A stretch of DNA of 64,000 nt from Paraburkholderia aspalathi. GTDB lineage: Bacteria > Pseudomonadota > Gammaproteobacteria > Burkholderiales > Burkholderiaceae. The translations under genes were made by a program, and so were the position numbers. Below, in pieces: positions 1 to 8,815 of this stretch (position 1 is its first letter; the number at the start of each line of letters is the position of its first letter). The notes under the pieces were generated by a model that was not told the origin of the DNA, did no database searches, and was given only the letters and a program-made list of their open reading frames with translations. The stretch covers positions 46,113 through 110,112 of the forward strand of contig NZ_FPBH01000033.1 in the NCBI RefSeq assembly GCF_900116445.1. Direction: 5' to 3'.

Positions 1-1
1 G

Positions 2-2713
2 CAGGTGGTGGCGCTCGCCTCCGCCCCCCTCACGCGCGAACGGATCGACGCGCGCTTTGACGCGCTGTGTGCCGAGGCAGCCGGCGCGGCCGACGGCCCG
101 TTGAGCGAGGATGCACTCAAACGGGCCTTACGCCAATTGCGCACGGAGGTATTTTGCGCCGTGATGGAGCGTGACCTCGCGGGCGAGGCGGATGTCGCCG
201 AAGTCACCGGCGCGATGACCGATCTGGCGGAGACGACGATCCAGCGCGCGCTCGCGGTCGTGTCCGCCGAACTCGAAACGCTTTATGGCGAGCCGCGCGG
301 GCCACAGGGCGAGCGGCTCGCGCTCGGTGTGGTCGGGATGGGCAAGCTGGGTGGGCGTGAGCTGAACGTGTCGTCGGATATCGATCTGATCTTCATTTAT
401 GAAGAGGACGGTGAGACCGCGGGCGGTCAGCGTTCACCGATCGCGACGCAGGACTTTTTTACGCGTCTCGGTAAGCGCCTGATCGGCGCATTGGCCGAGG
501 TGACCGCCGACGGTTACGTGTTCCGGGTCGATATGCGCTTGCGGCCGAACGGCGATTCCGGGCCGCTCGTGTGCAGCCTCGGCATGCTCGAAGAGTATTT
601 CTACGTGCAGGGCCGCGAGTGGGAGCGCTATGCGTGGATCAAGGGCCGGCTCGTGTCCGAAGGCGCGAGCGACGCAGCGCGTCGGCTGCAGAAGCAGCTC
701 GATGCGATCGTCACGCCGTTCGTCTATCGGCGTTATCTCGACTTTGGTGTGATCAGCGCAATCCGCGCGCTGCATTTGCAGATTCGCCAGGAAGCGCAGC
801 GGCGTGCCTCGATGCGCCCCGACAAGGCCGACGACATCAAGCTGGGCCGCGGCGGCATCCGCGAAATCGAATTCAGCGCTCAGGTGTTTCAGTTGATCCG
901 CGGCGGCCAGGATGCCGGCTTCCGGGTTCGACCGACGCTCGCCGTCTTGCGGCACGCGGCCACGCACGGGCTGCTCGATACCTCGGTCTGCGTGAAGCTT
1001 TCACAGGCTTACCGTTTCCTGCGCGAACTCGAGCACCGTCTGCAATACCGCAACGACGCGCAAACTCACGCGATGCCGGTCGATCCTGAGGAGCGTGTGG
1101 CGCTCGCGCAAGCCATGGGTTGCGACGACTATGCCGCGCTGATGCTCAAGCTCGACGCGCACCGCGAGTTCGTCGAACAGCAGTTCGACCAGATTTTCGC
1201 CGACAAGGTGAGCGGCCGCGATGGCTGCGGCGCACCGGAAGACGGCGCGGCGGTGTGGATCTGGAGCAGCGCGCTCGCCGACGACAGCGCTGAGGACGCG
1301 CTTCGCGCGCGTCTGATCGAACTGGGTGTTTCCGAGCCGGACGAGTTGCTGGCGCGCTTGCGTGCGATATGGCAGTCGTCGCGTTACGCGGGGCTCGCCG
1401 AGCGTAGCCGCCAGCGCTTCGATATCGTCGCGCAGCGTGCGCTGGAAGCCGCGCGTACGTTGGAGCCGGTCGAACGGCGCGGCGATACGGTGGCGCGTTT
1501 CTTCGACTTGCTCGAAGCCGTGAGCCGGCGCGGCGCGTACCTTGCGCTGCTGACGGAATATCCGCAGGCGCTGCATCGGGTGCTGTCGGTGCTGGGTGGT
1601 TCACACTGGGCCGCTGGCTACCTGATCCGCCACCCGCAATTGCTCGACGAACTCCTCGACGAAGAGGCGATGGACAGTCCGTTCGACTGGCCTGAATTCA
1701 AGCGCACGCTGCGCTTGCGTCTGGCCGCGGCGGATGGCATCGAGCAACAGATGGATCTGCTGCGCCACGCGCACCAGGCCGAGGTGTTCCGCATCCTGTT
1801 GATCGATCTGGCCGGCAAGTTGAGCGTCGAACATGTGAGCGACCGCCTGTCCGAGCTCGCCGATGCCGTGCTCGACGTCACGCTCGAAGCCGTCTGGAAC
1901 CAATTGGCCAAACGTCATCGCGACGTGCCGAAGTTTGCGGTGATCGCGTACGGCAAGCTGGGCGGCAAGGAGCTCGGTTATGCATCCGACCTCGACGTCA
2001 TCTTCCTCTACGACGATCCGGACGATGCCGCTGCGGACGTCTACGCCACCTACACCCGCCGGCTCATCACCTGGCTGACGACGGCGACCGGCGCGGGCAC
2101 CTTGTTCGACGTCGACTTGCGGTTGCGGCCGAACGGCGAGTCGGGCCTGCTCGTCACCGATCTGGATGCGTTCCGCCGTTATCAACTGCGTGAAGGCGAC
2201 GCCGCGAATACCGCGTGGGTTTGGGAGCATCAGGCATTGAGCCGCGCGCGCTACTGCGCGGGCGACGCCGAAATCGGTGCGAAATTCGAGCAGATTCGCG
2301 AACAGGTGCTGACCACGCCGCGTGAGGCCGCGCCGCTCGCGAAGGAAATCGTCGAGATGCGCGAGCGCGTCGAGGCAGGGCATCCGAACCATACGGCGCT
2401 GTTCGACCTGAAGCACGATCGCGGCGGCATGGTCGATATCGAATTCACCGTGCAGTACTGGGTGTTGCTGCATGCGGCGAGCGATCCTGAACTGATCCGC
2501 AATACCGGCAATATCGCGTTGCTGCGCGAAGTGTCGCGCTTCGGCTTGATGAGCGAGGCGGAAGCGGAGACGGTCGGGGCGGCGTATCGGACCTACCGGA
2601 AGTTGCAGCACCAGTTGCGGCTCGACGGGATGGAAAAGGCGCGGGTCGATCCCGCGCTGGTGGTGACGGAGCGTGAAGCGGTACTGAAGCTGTGGAAGCG
2701 GGTGTTCGGCTGA
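2..2713 (+). CDS. glnE: Glutamine synthetase adenylyltransferase / adenylyl-removing enzyme (5' end outside window)
   Basis: GlnE adds AMP to, or removes it from, glutamine synthetase in the cytoplasm, under control of PII proteins, so it tunes nitrogen assimilation. About 902 residues are visible. Two nucleotidyltransferase cores can be seen: an N-terminal adenylyl-removing one with GMGKLGGRELNVSSDIDL at about residues 111-128, and a C-terminal adenylylating one with YGKLGGKELGYASDLDV at about 649-665. Each is followed by a helical region with a GGIREIEF or GGMVDIEF signature. The family is usually 930-950 residues, and the frame stays open to the first base with only two GTG codons at the edge, so the true start almost certainly lies upstream. 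It converges on recN with a 29-base gap and no clear terminator. Confidence 0.95.
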   Translation, partial: QVVALASAPLTRERIDARFDALCAEAAGAADGPLSEDALKRALRQLRTEVFCAVMERDLAGEADVAEVTGAMTDLAETTIQRALAVVSAELETLYGEPRGPQGERLALGVVGMGKLGGRELNVSSDIDLIFIYEEDGETAGGQRSPIATQDFFTRLGKRLIGALAEVTADGYVFRVDMRLRPNGDSGPLVCSLGMLEEYFYVQGREWERYAWIKGRLVSEGASDAARRLQKQLDAIVTPFVYRRYLDFGVISAIRALHLQIRQEAQRRASMRPDKADDIKLGRGGIREIEFSAQVFQLIRGGQDAGFRVRPTLAVLRHAATHGLLDTSVCVKLSQAYRFLRELEHRLQYRNDAQTHAMPVDPEERVALAQAMGCDDYAALMLKLDAHREFVEQQFDQIFADKVSGRDGCGAPEDGAAVWIWSSALADDSAEDALRARLIELGVSEPDELLARLRAIWQSSRYAGLAERSRQRFDIVAQRALEAARTLEPVERRGDTVARFFDLLEAVSRRGAYLALLTEYPQALHRVLSVLGGSHWAAGYLIRHPQLLDELLDEEAMDSPFDWPEFKRTLRLRLAAADGIEQQMDLLRHAHQAEVFRILLIDLAGKLSVEHVSDRLSELADAVLDVTLEAVWNQLAKRHRDVPKFAVIAYGKLGGKELGYASDLDVIFLYDDPDDAAADVYATYTRRLITWLTTATGAGTLFDVDLRLRPNGESGLLVTDLDAFRRYQLREGDAANTAWVWEHQALSRARYCAGDAEIGAKFEQIREQVLTTPREAAPLAKEIVEMRERVEAGHPNHTALFDLKHDRGGMVDIEFTVQYWVLLHAASDPELIRNTGNIALLREVSRFGLMSEAEAETVGAAYRTYRKLQHQLRLDGMEKARVDPALVVTEREAVLKLWKRVFG

Positions 2714-2742
2714 GGCTCCGCGATGATTTCCGTCCCGCGTTC

Positions 2743-4413
2743 CTAGGCCGCCAGCATTTCCTTCGCGTGCTTGCGGGTGGTGGCGGTGATCTCCAGACCG
2801 CCGAGCATGCGCGCGACTTCTTCGACGCGGCTCGCGCGGTCGAGTGAGGTCACGCTGCTGACCGTGCCGCCCTTGCCGTTGCCCGACTTCGCCACCTGGA
2901 AATGATGGTCGCCGCGCGCGGCGACTTGCGGCAAGTGCGTGACGCACAGCACCTGACGTGCCTCTCCCAGTTGATGCAGCAAGCGTCCAACCACTTCCGC
3001 GACGCCGCCGCCGATTCCCGTATCCACTTCGTCGAAGATCAGGGTTGGAGTCGGACTCGCGGCGCTCGCAATGACCGCGAGAGCGAGGCTGATCCGCGCC
3101 AGTTCCCCGCCTGAGGCGACCTTCGCGAGCGGCCGCAGCGGCACGCCGGCGTGACCGGCGACGCGGAATTCGACCTGTTCGAGCCCGTGCGCGCCACCTT
3201 CCGGCAACGGCACCAGCGCCACTTCGAAGCTGCCGCCCTTCATCGACAGTTCCTGCATGCCGGTGGTTACCGCTGCACCTAGAGCCTTACCGGCCTTGGC
3301 GCGCGCCTTCGAGAGCTTTTTCGCTTCGGCGAGGAAGGCTTCTTTGGCTTTGGCTTCGGCCGCGTGGAGGCTGTCGAGATCGGCGGCGGCATCGAGCGCG
3401 GCAAGTTGCGCGCGGCGCGCTTCGTGTTCTTCAGGCAACGTCTCGGGTTGCAGGCGGAATTTGCGTGCGGCCGAGTGCAGCGCGTCGAGACGCTTTTCGA
3501 CCTGGGCAAGCCGGTCGGGATCCAGTTCGAGTTTCTGCGCGTAGTGGCTGAGCGAATAGGCCGCTTCCTGCAACTGGATCTCGGCCGGTTCCAGTGCCGC
3601 CAGCACGTCGTTCAGCGCCGGGTCGATCTCGGCGAGGTCGCGCACCTTCGATACGATCGAGGCGAGATGCGTGATCATCGCTTCGTCAGATTCGGACAGC
3701 GCGCCGAGCGCCCCTTGCACGCCGTCGATCAGATTGGCCGAGTGCGACAGGCGCCGGTGCTCGGCGTTGACCTCTTCCCATTCGCCCGGTTGCGGCGAAA
3801 GTTTGTCCAGCTCGGTGAGCTGCCAGGCGAGACGCTCGCGCTCCAGTTGCAGCTCGCGGTCGCGCGTTTGCGCATGCTCCACGGCCTGCACCTTGTCGCG
3901 CCACGACCGCCATGCCCGCGTGACAGCTACTGCGGTTTCCGTGAGGCCGGCGTGGGTGTCGAACAGTTCGCGCTGCGCGTCCGGACGCATCAGCAACTGG
4001 TGCGCATGCTGCCCGTGAATATCCACCAGCATCTCGCCGACTTCGCGCAACTGCGCGAGCGTTGCCGCCGTGCCGTTGATGAACGCGCGCGAGCGGCCAT
4101 TTGCGTCCACCACGCGACGCAGCATGACGGTGCTGCCGTGATGGCCGTCGTCGGCGGTCGTGCCGAGCGCCTGCTCGTCGAGCCATTGCTCGACTTGCGC
4201 ATGCGTCTCGAATTCCGCGGTGATGTCGGCGCGGCTCTCGCCGGTGCGCACCACGCTTGCATCGGCGCGGGCGCCGAGCGCGAGGGCCAGCGCGTCGATC
4301 AGGATCGACTTGCCGGCGCCTGTTTCGCCTGAGAAAACGGTAAAGCCGCTATCGAATTCGAGGTCGAGCGCGGCGACGATGACGAAGTCGCGTATCGAGA
4401 GGTGGCGAAGCAT
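2743..4413 (-). CDS. recN: DNA repair protein RecN
   Basis: RecN is an SMC-like ATPase that acts in recombinational repair of double-strand breaks. The protein has 556 residues from the ATG at 4413, close to the usual length. The Walker A motif GETGAGKS is at residues 29-36. The middle is a long helical coiled-coil region, and the C-terminal half holds a signature segment (VASGGELARISLALAV) and a Walker B (LIFDEVDTGIGGG). The frame is open for 25 more codons upstream, but MLRHLSIRDF is the family's normal N-terminus. It follows nadK on the same strand with about 95 bases between; this nadK-recN neighbourhood is common in proteobacteria. No LexA box was recognised. Confidence 0.95.
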   Translation of the reverse strand: MLRHLSIRDFVIVAALDLEFDSGFTVFSGETGAGKSILIDALALALGARADASVVRTGESRADITAEFETHAQVEQWLDEQALGTTADDGHHGSTVMLRRVVDANGRSRAFINGTAATLAQLREVGEMLVDIHGQHAHQLLMRPDAQRELFDTHAGLTETAVAVTRAWRSWRDKVQAVEHAQTRDRELQLERERLAWQLTELDKLSPQPGEWEEVNAEHRRLSHSANLIDGVQGALGALSESDEAMITHLASIVSKVRDLAEIDPALNDVLAALEPAEIQLQEAAYSLSHYAQKLELDPDRLAQVEKRLDALHSAARKFRLQPETLPEEHEARRAQLAALDAAADLDSLHAAEAKAKEAFLAEAKKLSKARAKAGKALGAAVTTGMQELSMKGGSFEVALVPLPEGGAHGLEQVEFRVAGHAGVPLRPLAKVASGGELARISLALAVIASAASPTPTLIFDEVDTGIGGGVAEVVGRLLHQLGEARQVLCVTHLPQVAARGDHHFQVAKSGNGKGGTVSSVTSLDRASRVEEVARMLGGLEITATTRKHAKEMLAA

Positions 4414-4507
4414 GGAGGTCGTCTGGTGAGCTTGAGATTCAGGGTTCGGCAGCGGCGTTCGTGTTCCGATAGCCCGGCGGTCCGGCATTCCGGCGCTCGG
4501 GGACCGC

Positions 4508-5410
4508 TCAGGGCTTGGTATCTTCTTCGTGCGACGGGTATTCGTTCCAGTGCAGCTTCTTGCGCAGCGTCGCGAAATGGCTGTAGCCGACCGGATGCAG
4601 CATCGGCACCGTATGACGCGAGCGGCGCACTTCGATCGTGTCGCCCAATTCCAGCGAAGTGAACGACTGCATGTCGAAATTGACGTTCACTTCGCGGCCC
4701 GAGACGATCTGGATGCTCACCTTCGAGTCGTCCGGCAGCACGATTGGCCGGTTCGACAACGCATGCGGCGCAATCGGCACCAGCACGATGCCTTGTAGTT
4801 GCGGATGCAGGATCGGCCCCTGCGAAGACAACGCGTAGGCGGTCGAACCCGTTGGCGTGGCGACGATCAGGCCGTCCGAGCGCTGGTTGTACATGAAGCG
4901 CCCGTCCACCGAGACATGCAGTTCCGCCATCCCCGAGAAACCGCTGCGGTTGACCACCACATCGTTGAAGGCAAGCGCGTGATAGATCGGGGCGCCGTCG
5001 CGCATGATGCGCGCCTCGAGCAACATGCGCTCTTCGCGCTCGAAGTTACCCGAGAGCATTTGCGGCACGATCTCGCGCATGTCGGAGATCGGAATGTCGG
5101 TAATGAAGCCCAGGCGGCCGTGGTTGATGCCGATCAGCGGCGTGCGGTAGGGCGCAAGCTGGCGGCCAATGCCTAGCATCGTGCCGTCGCCGCCTAGCAC
5201 CACGGCAACGTCGGCGCGCGCGCCGATCTCGGCGGGGCGTAGCGCCGGATAGTCGGTGACGCCGATTTCGGCGGCGGTGTCGGCTTCGAATACGACCTCG
5301 AAGCCGCGCTTCGCGATGCACGAGGCGAGCGCGGTCAGCGGCTCGCCGATGCCCGGCGTATTGTTGCGCCCGACGAGCGCGACGGTCTTGAACTGGCTGG
5401 TCACTTGCAT
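4508..5410 (-). CDS. nadK: NAD kinase
   Basis: The enzyme phosphorylates NAD+ to NADP+ with ATP or polyphosphate in the cytosol. It has 300 residues starting MQVTSQFKTVALVGRNN, with the diacylglycerol-kinase-like GGDGTMLGIGR motif in the first third and the conserved GSTAYALSSQGPILHP loop in the centre, as expected for the PpnK family. The frame is open 46 codons further upstream through the promoter region, but that extension does not look like family sequence. It is divergent from hrcA across about 210 bases, which must hold both promoters, and is probably co-transcribed with recN. Confidence 0.95.
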   Translation of the reverse strand: MQVTSQFKTVALVGRNNTPGIGEPLTALASCIAKRGFEVVFEADTAAEIGVTDYPALRPAEIGARADVAVVLGGDGTMLGIGRQLAPYRTPLIGINHGRLGFITDIPISDMREIVPQMLSGNFEREERMLLEARIMRDGAPIYHALAFNDVVVNRSGFSGMAELHVSVDGRFMYNQRSDGLIVATPTGSTAYALSSQGPILHPQLQGIVLVPIAPHALSNRPIVLPDDSKVSIQIVSGREVNVNFDMQSFTSLELGDTIEVRRSRHTVPMLHPVGYSHFATLRKKLHWNEYPSHEEDTKP

Positions 5411-5579
5411 GCCGGCATTACACCATAGGTAGGGCCTGAAAAGAACCGCAGACAGACCCGGTGACGGGCCTGCGCAAACGGGCTGCCAGCGCATTGGAGG
5501 ATTATCGTTAGAATGGTGAAACATTGATGACAGGCGCTGCCCCGCCAACCGGCGGCGCGATAGTCAGGGGTTGGCGCCG

Positions 5580-5615
5580 TTAGCGCTCGCTGTAGCCGCG
5601 CCATTGAGCTAAAAT
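5580..5615 (+). promoter_or_regulatory. Putative hrcA promoter, with a -10 very close to the start codon
   Basis: A TAAAAT hexamer at 5610-5615 lies only 8 bases before the hrcA ATG at 5624, and no Shine-Dalgarno sequence is visible between them. If this is the -10, the message would be leaderless or nearly so. The -35 is not clear. TTAGCGCTC at 5580-5588 resembles the left half of a CIRCE element, but the right half (TTGAGCTAA, 5604-5612) is 15 rather than 9 bases away. Confidence 0.3.
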
Positions 5616-5623
5616 TTTCCGTC

Positions 5624-6643
5624 ATGCTAGATCCCCGCGCACAAACCCTCCTCAAAACGCTGATCGAGCGCTACATCGCCGAAGGTCAGCCGGTCGGCTC
5701 GCGCACGTTGTCACGCTACTCCGGCCTCGAACTGAGCCCGGCCACGATCCGCAACGTGATGTCCGATCTCGAGGACCTGGGGCTCGTAATCAGTCCGCAT
5801 ACGTCGGCGGGCCGGATCCCGACGCCGCGCGGCTACCGGCTGTTCGTCGACACCATGCTGACGGTGGAATCCGCCGCGGACGAAGAAGCGGTGATGCGTA
5901 TCGTCAAGACTACGCTGCAGGCGGGCGAACCGCAGAAAGTCGTCGCCGCAGCGGCAAGTGTGCTGTCCAATCTGTCGCAGTTCGCCGGCGTGGTGCTCAC
6001 GCCGCGCCGCAGCCACGTGTTCAAGCAGATCGAATTCATGCGCCTGTCGGACAAGCGCATCCTGCTGATCATCGTGACGCCCGAGGGCGACGTACAGAAC
6101 CGCATCATGGCCACCCAGCGCGACTTTTCGCCGTCGCAGCTGGTGGAAGCCTCCAATTACATCAACGCGCACTTCGCGGGCCTCTCGTTCGACGACGTGC
6201 GCCGCCGCCTGCGCGAAGAAATCGACGAATTGCGCGGCGACATGACCACGCTGATGCACGCCGCGGTCACGGCCAGCACGGATGAGTCCGACACCGGCGA
6301 GACCGTGCTGATTTCCGGCGAGCGCAACCTGCTCGAAGTCGCCGACCTGTCGTCGGACATGGCGCGCTTGCGCAAGCTGTTCGATGTATTCGACCAAAAG
6401 ACCAGTCTCCTTCAGTTGCTCGACGTGTCGAGTCACGCCGCGGGCGTGCAGATTTTCATTGGCGGCGAGTCGAATCTCGTGCCGATCGAGGAAATGAGCG
6501 TCGTCACCGCGCCTTATGAGGTGAACGGCAAGATTGTCGGCACGCTCGGCGTGATCGGGCCGACCCGCATGGCTTACAACCGCGTGATCCCAATCGTGGA
6601 CATCACTGCGCGGCTGCTTTCCCTGACGCTCAGCCAGCAGTAA
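5624..6643 (+). CDS. hrcA: Heat-inducible transcription repressor HrcA
   Basis: HrcA binds CIRCE operators, typically in front of groESL, and needs GroEL for activity, so it represses chaperone genes at low temperature. The protein has 339 residues with an N-terminal winged helix (about 1-75, including SPATIRNVMSDLEDLGL and SAGRIPTPRGYRLFVD), a central dimerisation/GAF-like region and the C-terminal IGPTRMAYNRVIPIVD signature. It is full length. The ATG has no evident ribosome-binding site. No perfect CIRCE was found in this window; its targets probably lie elsewhere on the chromosome, since dnaK here carries sigma-32-type signals instead. Confidence 0.95.
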   Translation: MLDPRAQTLLKTLIERYIAEGQPVGSRTLSRYSGLELSPATIRNVMSDLEDLGLVISPHTSAGRIPTPRGYRLFVDTMLTVESAADEEAVMRIVKTTLQAGEPQKVVAAAASVLSNLSQFAGVVLTPRRSHVFKQIEFMRLSDKRILLIIVTPEGDVQNRIMATQRDFSPSQLVEASNYINAHFAGLSFDDVRRRLREEIDELRGDMTTLMHAAVTASTDESDTGETVLISGERNLLEVADLSSDMARLRKLFDVFDQKTSLLQLLDVSSHAAGVQIFIGGESNLVPIEEMSVVTAPYEVNGKIVGTLGVIGPTRMAYNRVIPIVDITARLLSLTLSQQ

Positions 6644-6762
6644 CCTGCGGTCACCGTTGGCTGCGGCACATCTCATGCTGCAAATGATGCGCGACGGCGC
6701 GCGGCTTGCCAATTGGCCGAATGGCCAGGGGCCCTGGCGGACCTTGCAATGGACCGCGCCGC

Positions 6763-6768
6763 TATAAT
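6763..6768 (+). promoter_or_regulatory. -10 element upstream of hemH
   Basis: A perfect TATAAT lies 50 bases upstream of the hemH start. The best TTGCAA (6744-6749) is only 13 bases away, too close for an ideal -35, so the -35 must be weak. This is the only strong promoter-like sequence in the 175-base hrcA-hemH gap. Confidence 0.45.
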
Positions 6769-6818
6769 GAATTCCACCTGAACCGACTCTCCGCCCCAAG
6801 CGGTTATCCCTGCTGCCT

Positions 6819-7889
6819 ATGCGCTTCGACCTCGAGCGGCCATCACAGAACGCCACGTCACACCGTGTCGCCGTGTTGCTGATCAATCTCGGCACGCCCG
6901 ACGCGCCGACGCCGCGTGCGGTCCGGCGCTATCTTGCGCAGTTCCTGTCCGATCCGCGTGTGGTCGAAATTCCGGCGCTGCTCTGGCAGGTGATCCTGCG
7001 CACGTTGATTTTGCCGTTCCGGAGCCCCGCGTCGGCGAAAAAGTACGCGGCCGTGTGGATGCCGGAAGGCTCGCCGCTGCGTGTCTTCACCGAAAAGCAG
7101 GTGGAGGGTTTGCGCCATCTGCTGCAATTGAACGACTACACGGTACTGGTCGACTACGCGATGCGGTATGGCACGCCGGGCATTCCGGCCATGCTGAACC
7201 AGCTCAAGCTGGCCGGCGCCGAGCGCGTGCTGCTGATGCCCATGTATCCGCAATACTCGTCGTCGACCACGGCCACGGCTTTCGACGACGCCTTTTCGGC
7301 GTTGAAGCGCATGCGCAATCAGCCGGAAATCCGCACGGTGCGGCAGTACGCCGATCATCCGGCGTATATCGCCGCGCTCGCCGCTCAGGTGCACCACTAC
7401 TGGCATCAGCACGGCCGGCCGGATTTCGCGGCAGGTGACAAGCTGGTGCTGAGTTTTCACGGCGTGCCCAAGCGCACGATGGATCTCGGCGATCCGTACC
7501 ACGAGCAATGCCAGCAGACTGGCGCGTTGTTGACGCAGGCGCTGGGATTGACGCAGGTGGAATGCCGCGTCACGTTTCAGTCGCGCTTCGGCAAGGCCGA
7601 GTGGTTGCAGCCGTACACCGCGCCCACGCTGAAGGAATTGGGCTCGGCGGGCGTGCGGCGTGCCGACGTGTTCTGTCCGGGATTTACCGCCGACTGCCTT
7701 GAAACGATTGAAGAAATCGGGATGGAAGTGCGCGACGAGTTCCTGCAGGCGGGCGGCAAGGAGTTTCATCGGATTCCCTGCCTGAACGCCTCGCAGCCGT
7801 GGATCGCCGCGCTCGGCGAGATCGTCGCGCAGAATCTGCAGGGCTGGCCCGTGCAAGCAGTACCGGTGCCGCACACGACTGGGGCTTAA
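6819..7889 (+). CDS. hemH: Ferrochelatase
   Basis: The enzyme inserts Fe2+ into protoporphyrin IX, the last step of haem synthesis, at the inner face of the membrane. It has 356 residues. After a short variable N-terminus come VAVLLINLGTPDAPTP, the central SFHGVPKRT motif whose histidine is the metal-binding residue in the family, and CPGFTADCLETIEEI near the C-terminus with its conserved glutamates. Length and motifs fit type I bacterial ferrochelatases. The next gene starts 9 bases after its stop, so the two are likely co-transcribed. Confidence 0.96.
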   Translation: MRFDLERPSQNATSHRVAVLLINLGTPDAPTPRAVRRYLAQFLSDPRVVEIPALLWQVILRTLILPFRSPASAKKYAAVWMPEGSPLRVFTEKQVEGLRHLLQLNDYTVLVDYAMRYGTPGIPAMLNQLKLAGAERVLLMPMYPQYSSSTTATAFDDAFSALKRMRNQPEIRTVRQYADHPAYIAALAAQVHHYWHQHGRPDFAAGDKLVLSFHGVPKRTMDLGDPYHEQCQQTGALLTQALGLTQVECRVTFQSRFGKAEWLQPYTAPTLKELGSAGVRRADVFCPGFTADCLETIEEIGMEVRDEFLQAGGKEFHRIPCLNASQPWIAALGEIVAQNLQGWPVQAVPVPHTTGA

Positions 7890-7897
7890 GCAGGCTC

Positions 7898-8305
7898 ATG
7901 AACTACAGGATTTCAACCGAACCGGGCGCGAAGCTGCGCATCGACAAATGGCTTTGGGCGGCGCGCTTCTTCAAGACGCGCTCGCTCGCGGCGGATGCCG
8001 TCGAAAAAGCGCACGTGCGAATCGGCGGTGCGAGTGTCAAACCGGCCAAGGAAGTGCGCGTAGGCGACCTGGTCGAGATCGAAATCGAGCGGATTGTCTG
8101 GCAGGTGGAAGTGCTGGGCGTGTGCGACGTGCGCGGCCCGGCCAGCGTCGCGCAGACGCTCTATGCGGAAACGGAAGAGAGCAAGGTGAAGCGACAGGTC
8201 GAGCAGGAGCGGCGCAAGACATACCGCGAACCGGCCGCCGCTTTGCACGGCAGACCGACAAAGCGCGACCGGCGCACTATCGACAAACTTTCAGGTGGGG
8301 ATTGA
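7898..8305 (+). CDS. hslR: S4-domain RNA-binding protein of the Hsp15 family
   Basis: Members of this family bind RNA through an S4 domain. E. coli Hsp15 binds blocked 50S subunits carrying peptidyl-tRNA and helps recycle them after heat shock. The protein has 135 residues. The S4 fold spans about residues 13-60 (LRIDKWLWAARFFKTRS, then VRIGGASVKPAKEVRVGD), followed by a basic tail rich in Arg and Lys (VKRQVEQERRKTYREP). The ATG at 7898 gives the expected N-terminus; a longer in-frame start inside hemH is unlikely. It sits just after hemH and ahead of the grpE-dnaK-dnaJ block. Its 3' end overlaps a small opposing gene by 29 bases. Confidence 0.9.
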   Translation: MNYRISTEPGAKLRIDKWLWAARFFKTRSLAADAVEKAHVRIGGASVKPAKEVRVGDLVEIEIERIVWQVEVLGVCDVRGPASVAQTLYAETEESKVKRQVEQERRKTYREPAAALHGRPTKRDRRTIDKLSGGD

Positions 8306-8438
8306 ACAATTGTTCCATCGTCGCGTGCACACCGCCGTACTCGGTGGTGTGATCGTTGACGGCCCCGGACATGCAGATGGTCGTGGTGCCCGCGATCAGT
8401 ACCAATGCGACCACCGATATTGCAAAGGTCAGTTTCAC
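8277..8438 (-). CDS. Small hypothetical peptide with a signal or membrane segment (53 aa)
   Basis: This short frame starts with GTG at 8438, behind a good Shine-Dalgarno (AAGGGGAG, 5-6 bases before the start). Its first residues, MKLTFAISVVALVLIAGTTT, look like a signal peptide or a single membrane helix. They are followed by a short polar tail with two cysteines (SGAVNDHTTEYGGVHATMEQ, then LFNPHLKVCR). No lipobox is present. The 3' end overlaps the S4-domain gene by 29 bases, tail to tail. I do not recognise the family. The strong ribosome-binding site and coherent hydrophobic start are why I report it; its function is unknown. Confidence 0.5.
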   Translation of the reverse strand: MKLTFAISVVALVLIAGTTTICMSGAVNDHTTEYGGVHATMEQLFNPHLKVCR

Positions 8439-8665
8439 GGTACTCCCCTTGGGAAGATTCAGATGGAAACAGGCGAATCAGGTGGAATTGAAAATTATCG
8501 GTAAGGCTTACGTTAGATTAGGGTTAACGTGTCTTTTCCGACGCTTTAATGGAGCATAGGCCACTTGTTGAGCGCACTCAATCTCAATCTGATTGCGACG
8601 CAATAATGGTTGTAACCGGGCATTTCTGCCGCACGTCCGCGGTGTGAAAAGTTCCGGGAGAGGCG
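8439..8665. other. Intergenic region between the small peptide gene and the grpE promoter
   Basis: About 230 bases without a supported gene. It must hold the promoter of the minus-strand small peptide gene. It is clearly more AT-rich than its surroundings around 8470-8610. Nothing else was recognised. Confidence 0.5.
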
Positions 8666-8693
8666 CTTGAATTGGGTCTTTCCGGCCCCATCT
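8666..8693 (+). promoter_or_regulatory. Sigma-32 heat-shock promoter of grpE
   Basis: CTTGAAT (8666-8672), a 13-base spacer and CCCCATCT (8686-8693) match the RpoH consensus CTTGAAA-N13-CCCCATnT almost perfectly. The site is 122 bases upstream of the grpE start and in the right orientation to transcribe grpE, the small thioredoxin-like remnant and possibly dnaK. Confidence 0.85.
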
Positions 8694-8815
8694 GGCGTTT
8701 CGATACGCGTTAACGTAGTAAGTTGTCTGTCGCAATTTTGCAACGCACAAATTGCGGCAGTTTTTGACGCGTTGCCGCCACCGATAGCTTTAACTTTTAA
8801 ACGACTTTCAGCGAC

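Noticed and set aside
1601..2947. 448-codon minus-strand frame across the end of glnE
   Set aside because: Lies antisense to conserved GlnE catalytic sequence and shows no protein-like motif.
5580..5612. CIRCE operator before hrcA
   Set aside because: The left half fits (TTAGCGCTC), but the right half is poor and the spacing is 15 rather than 9.
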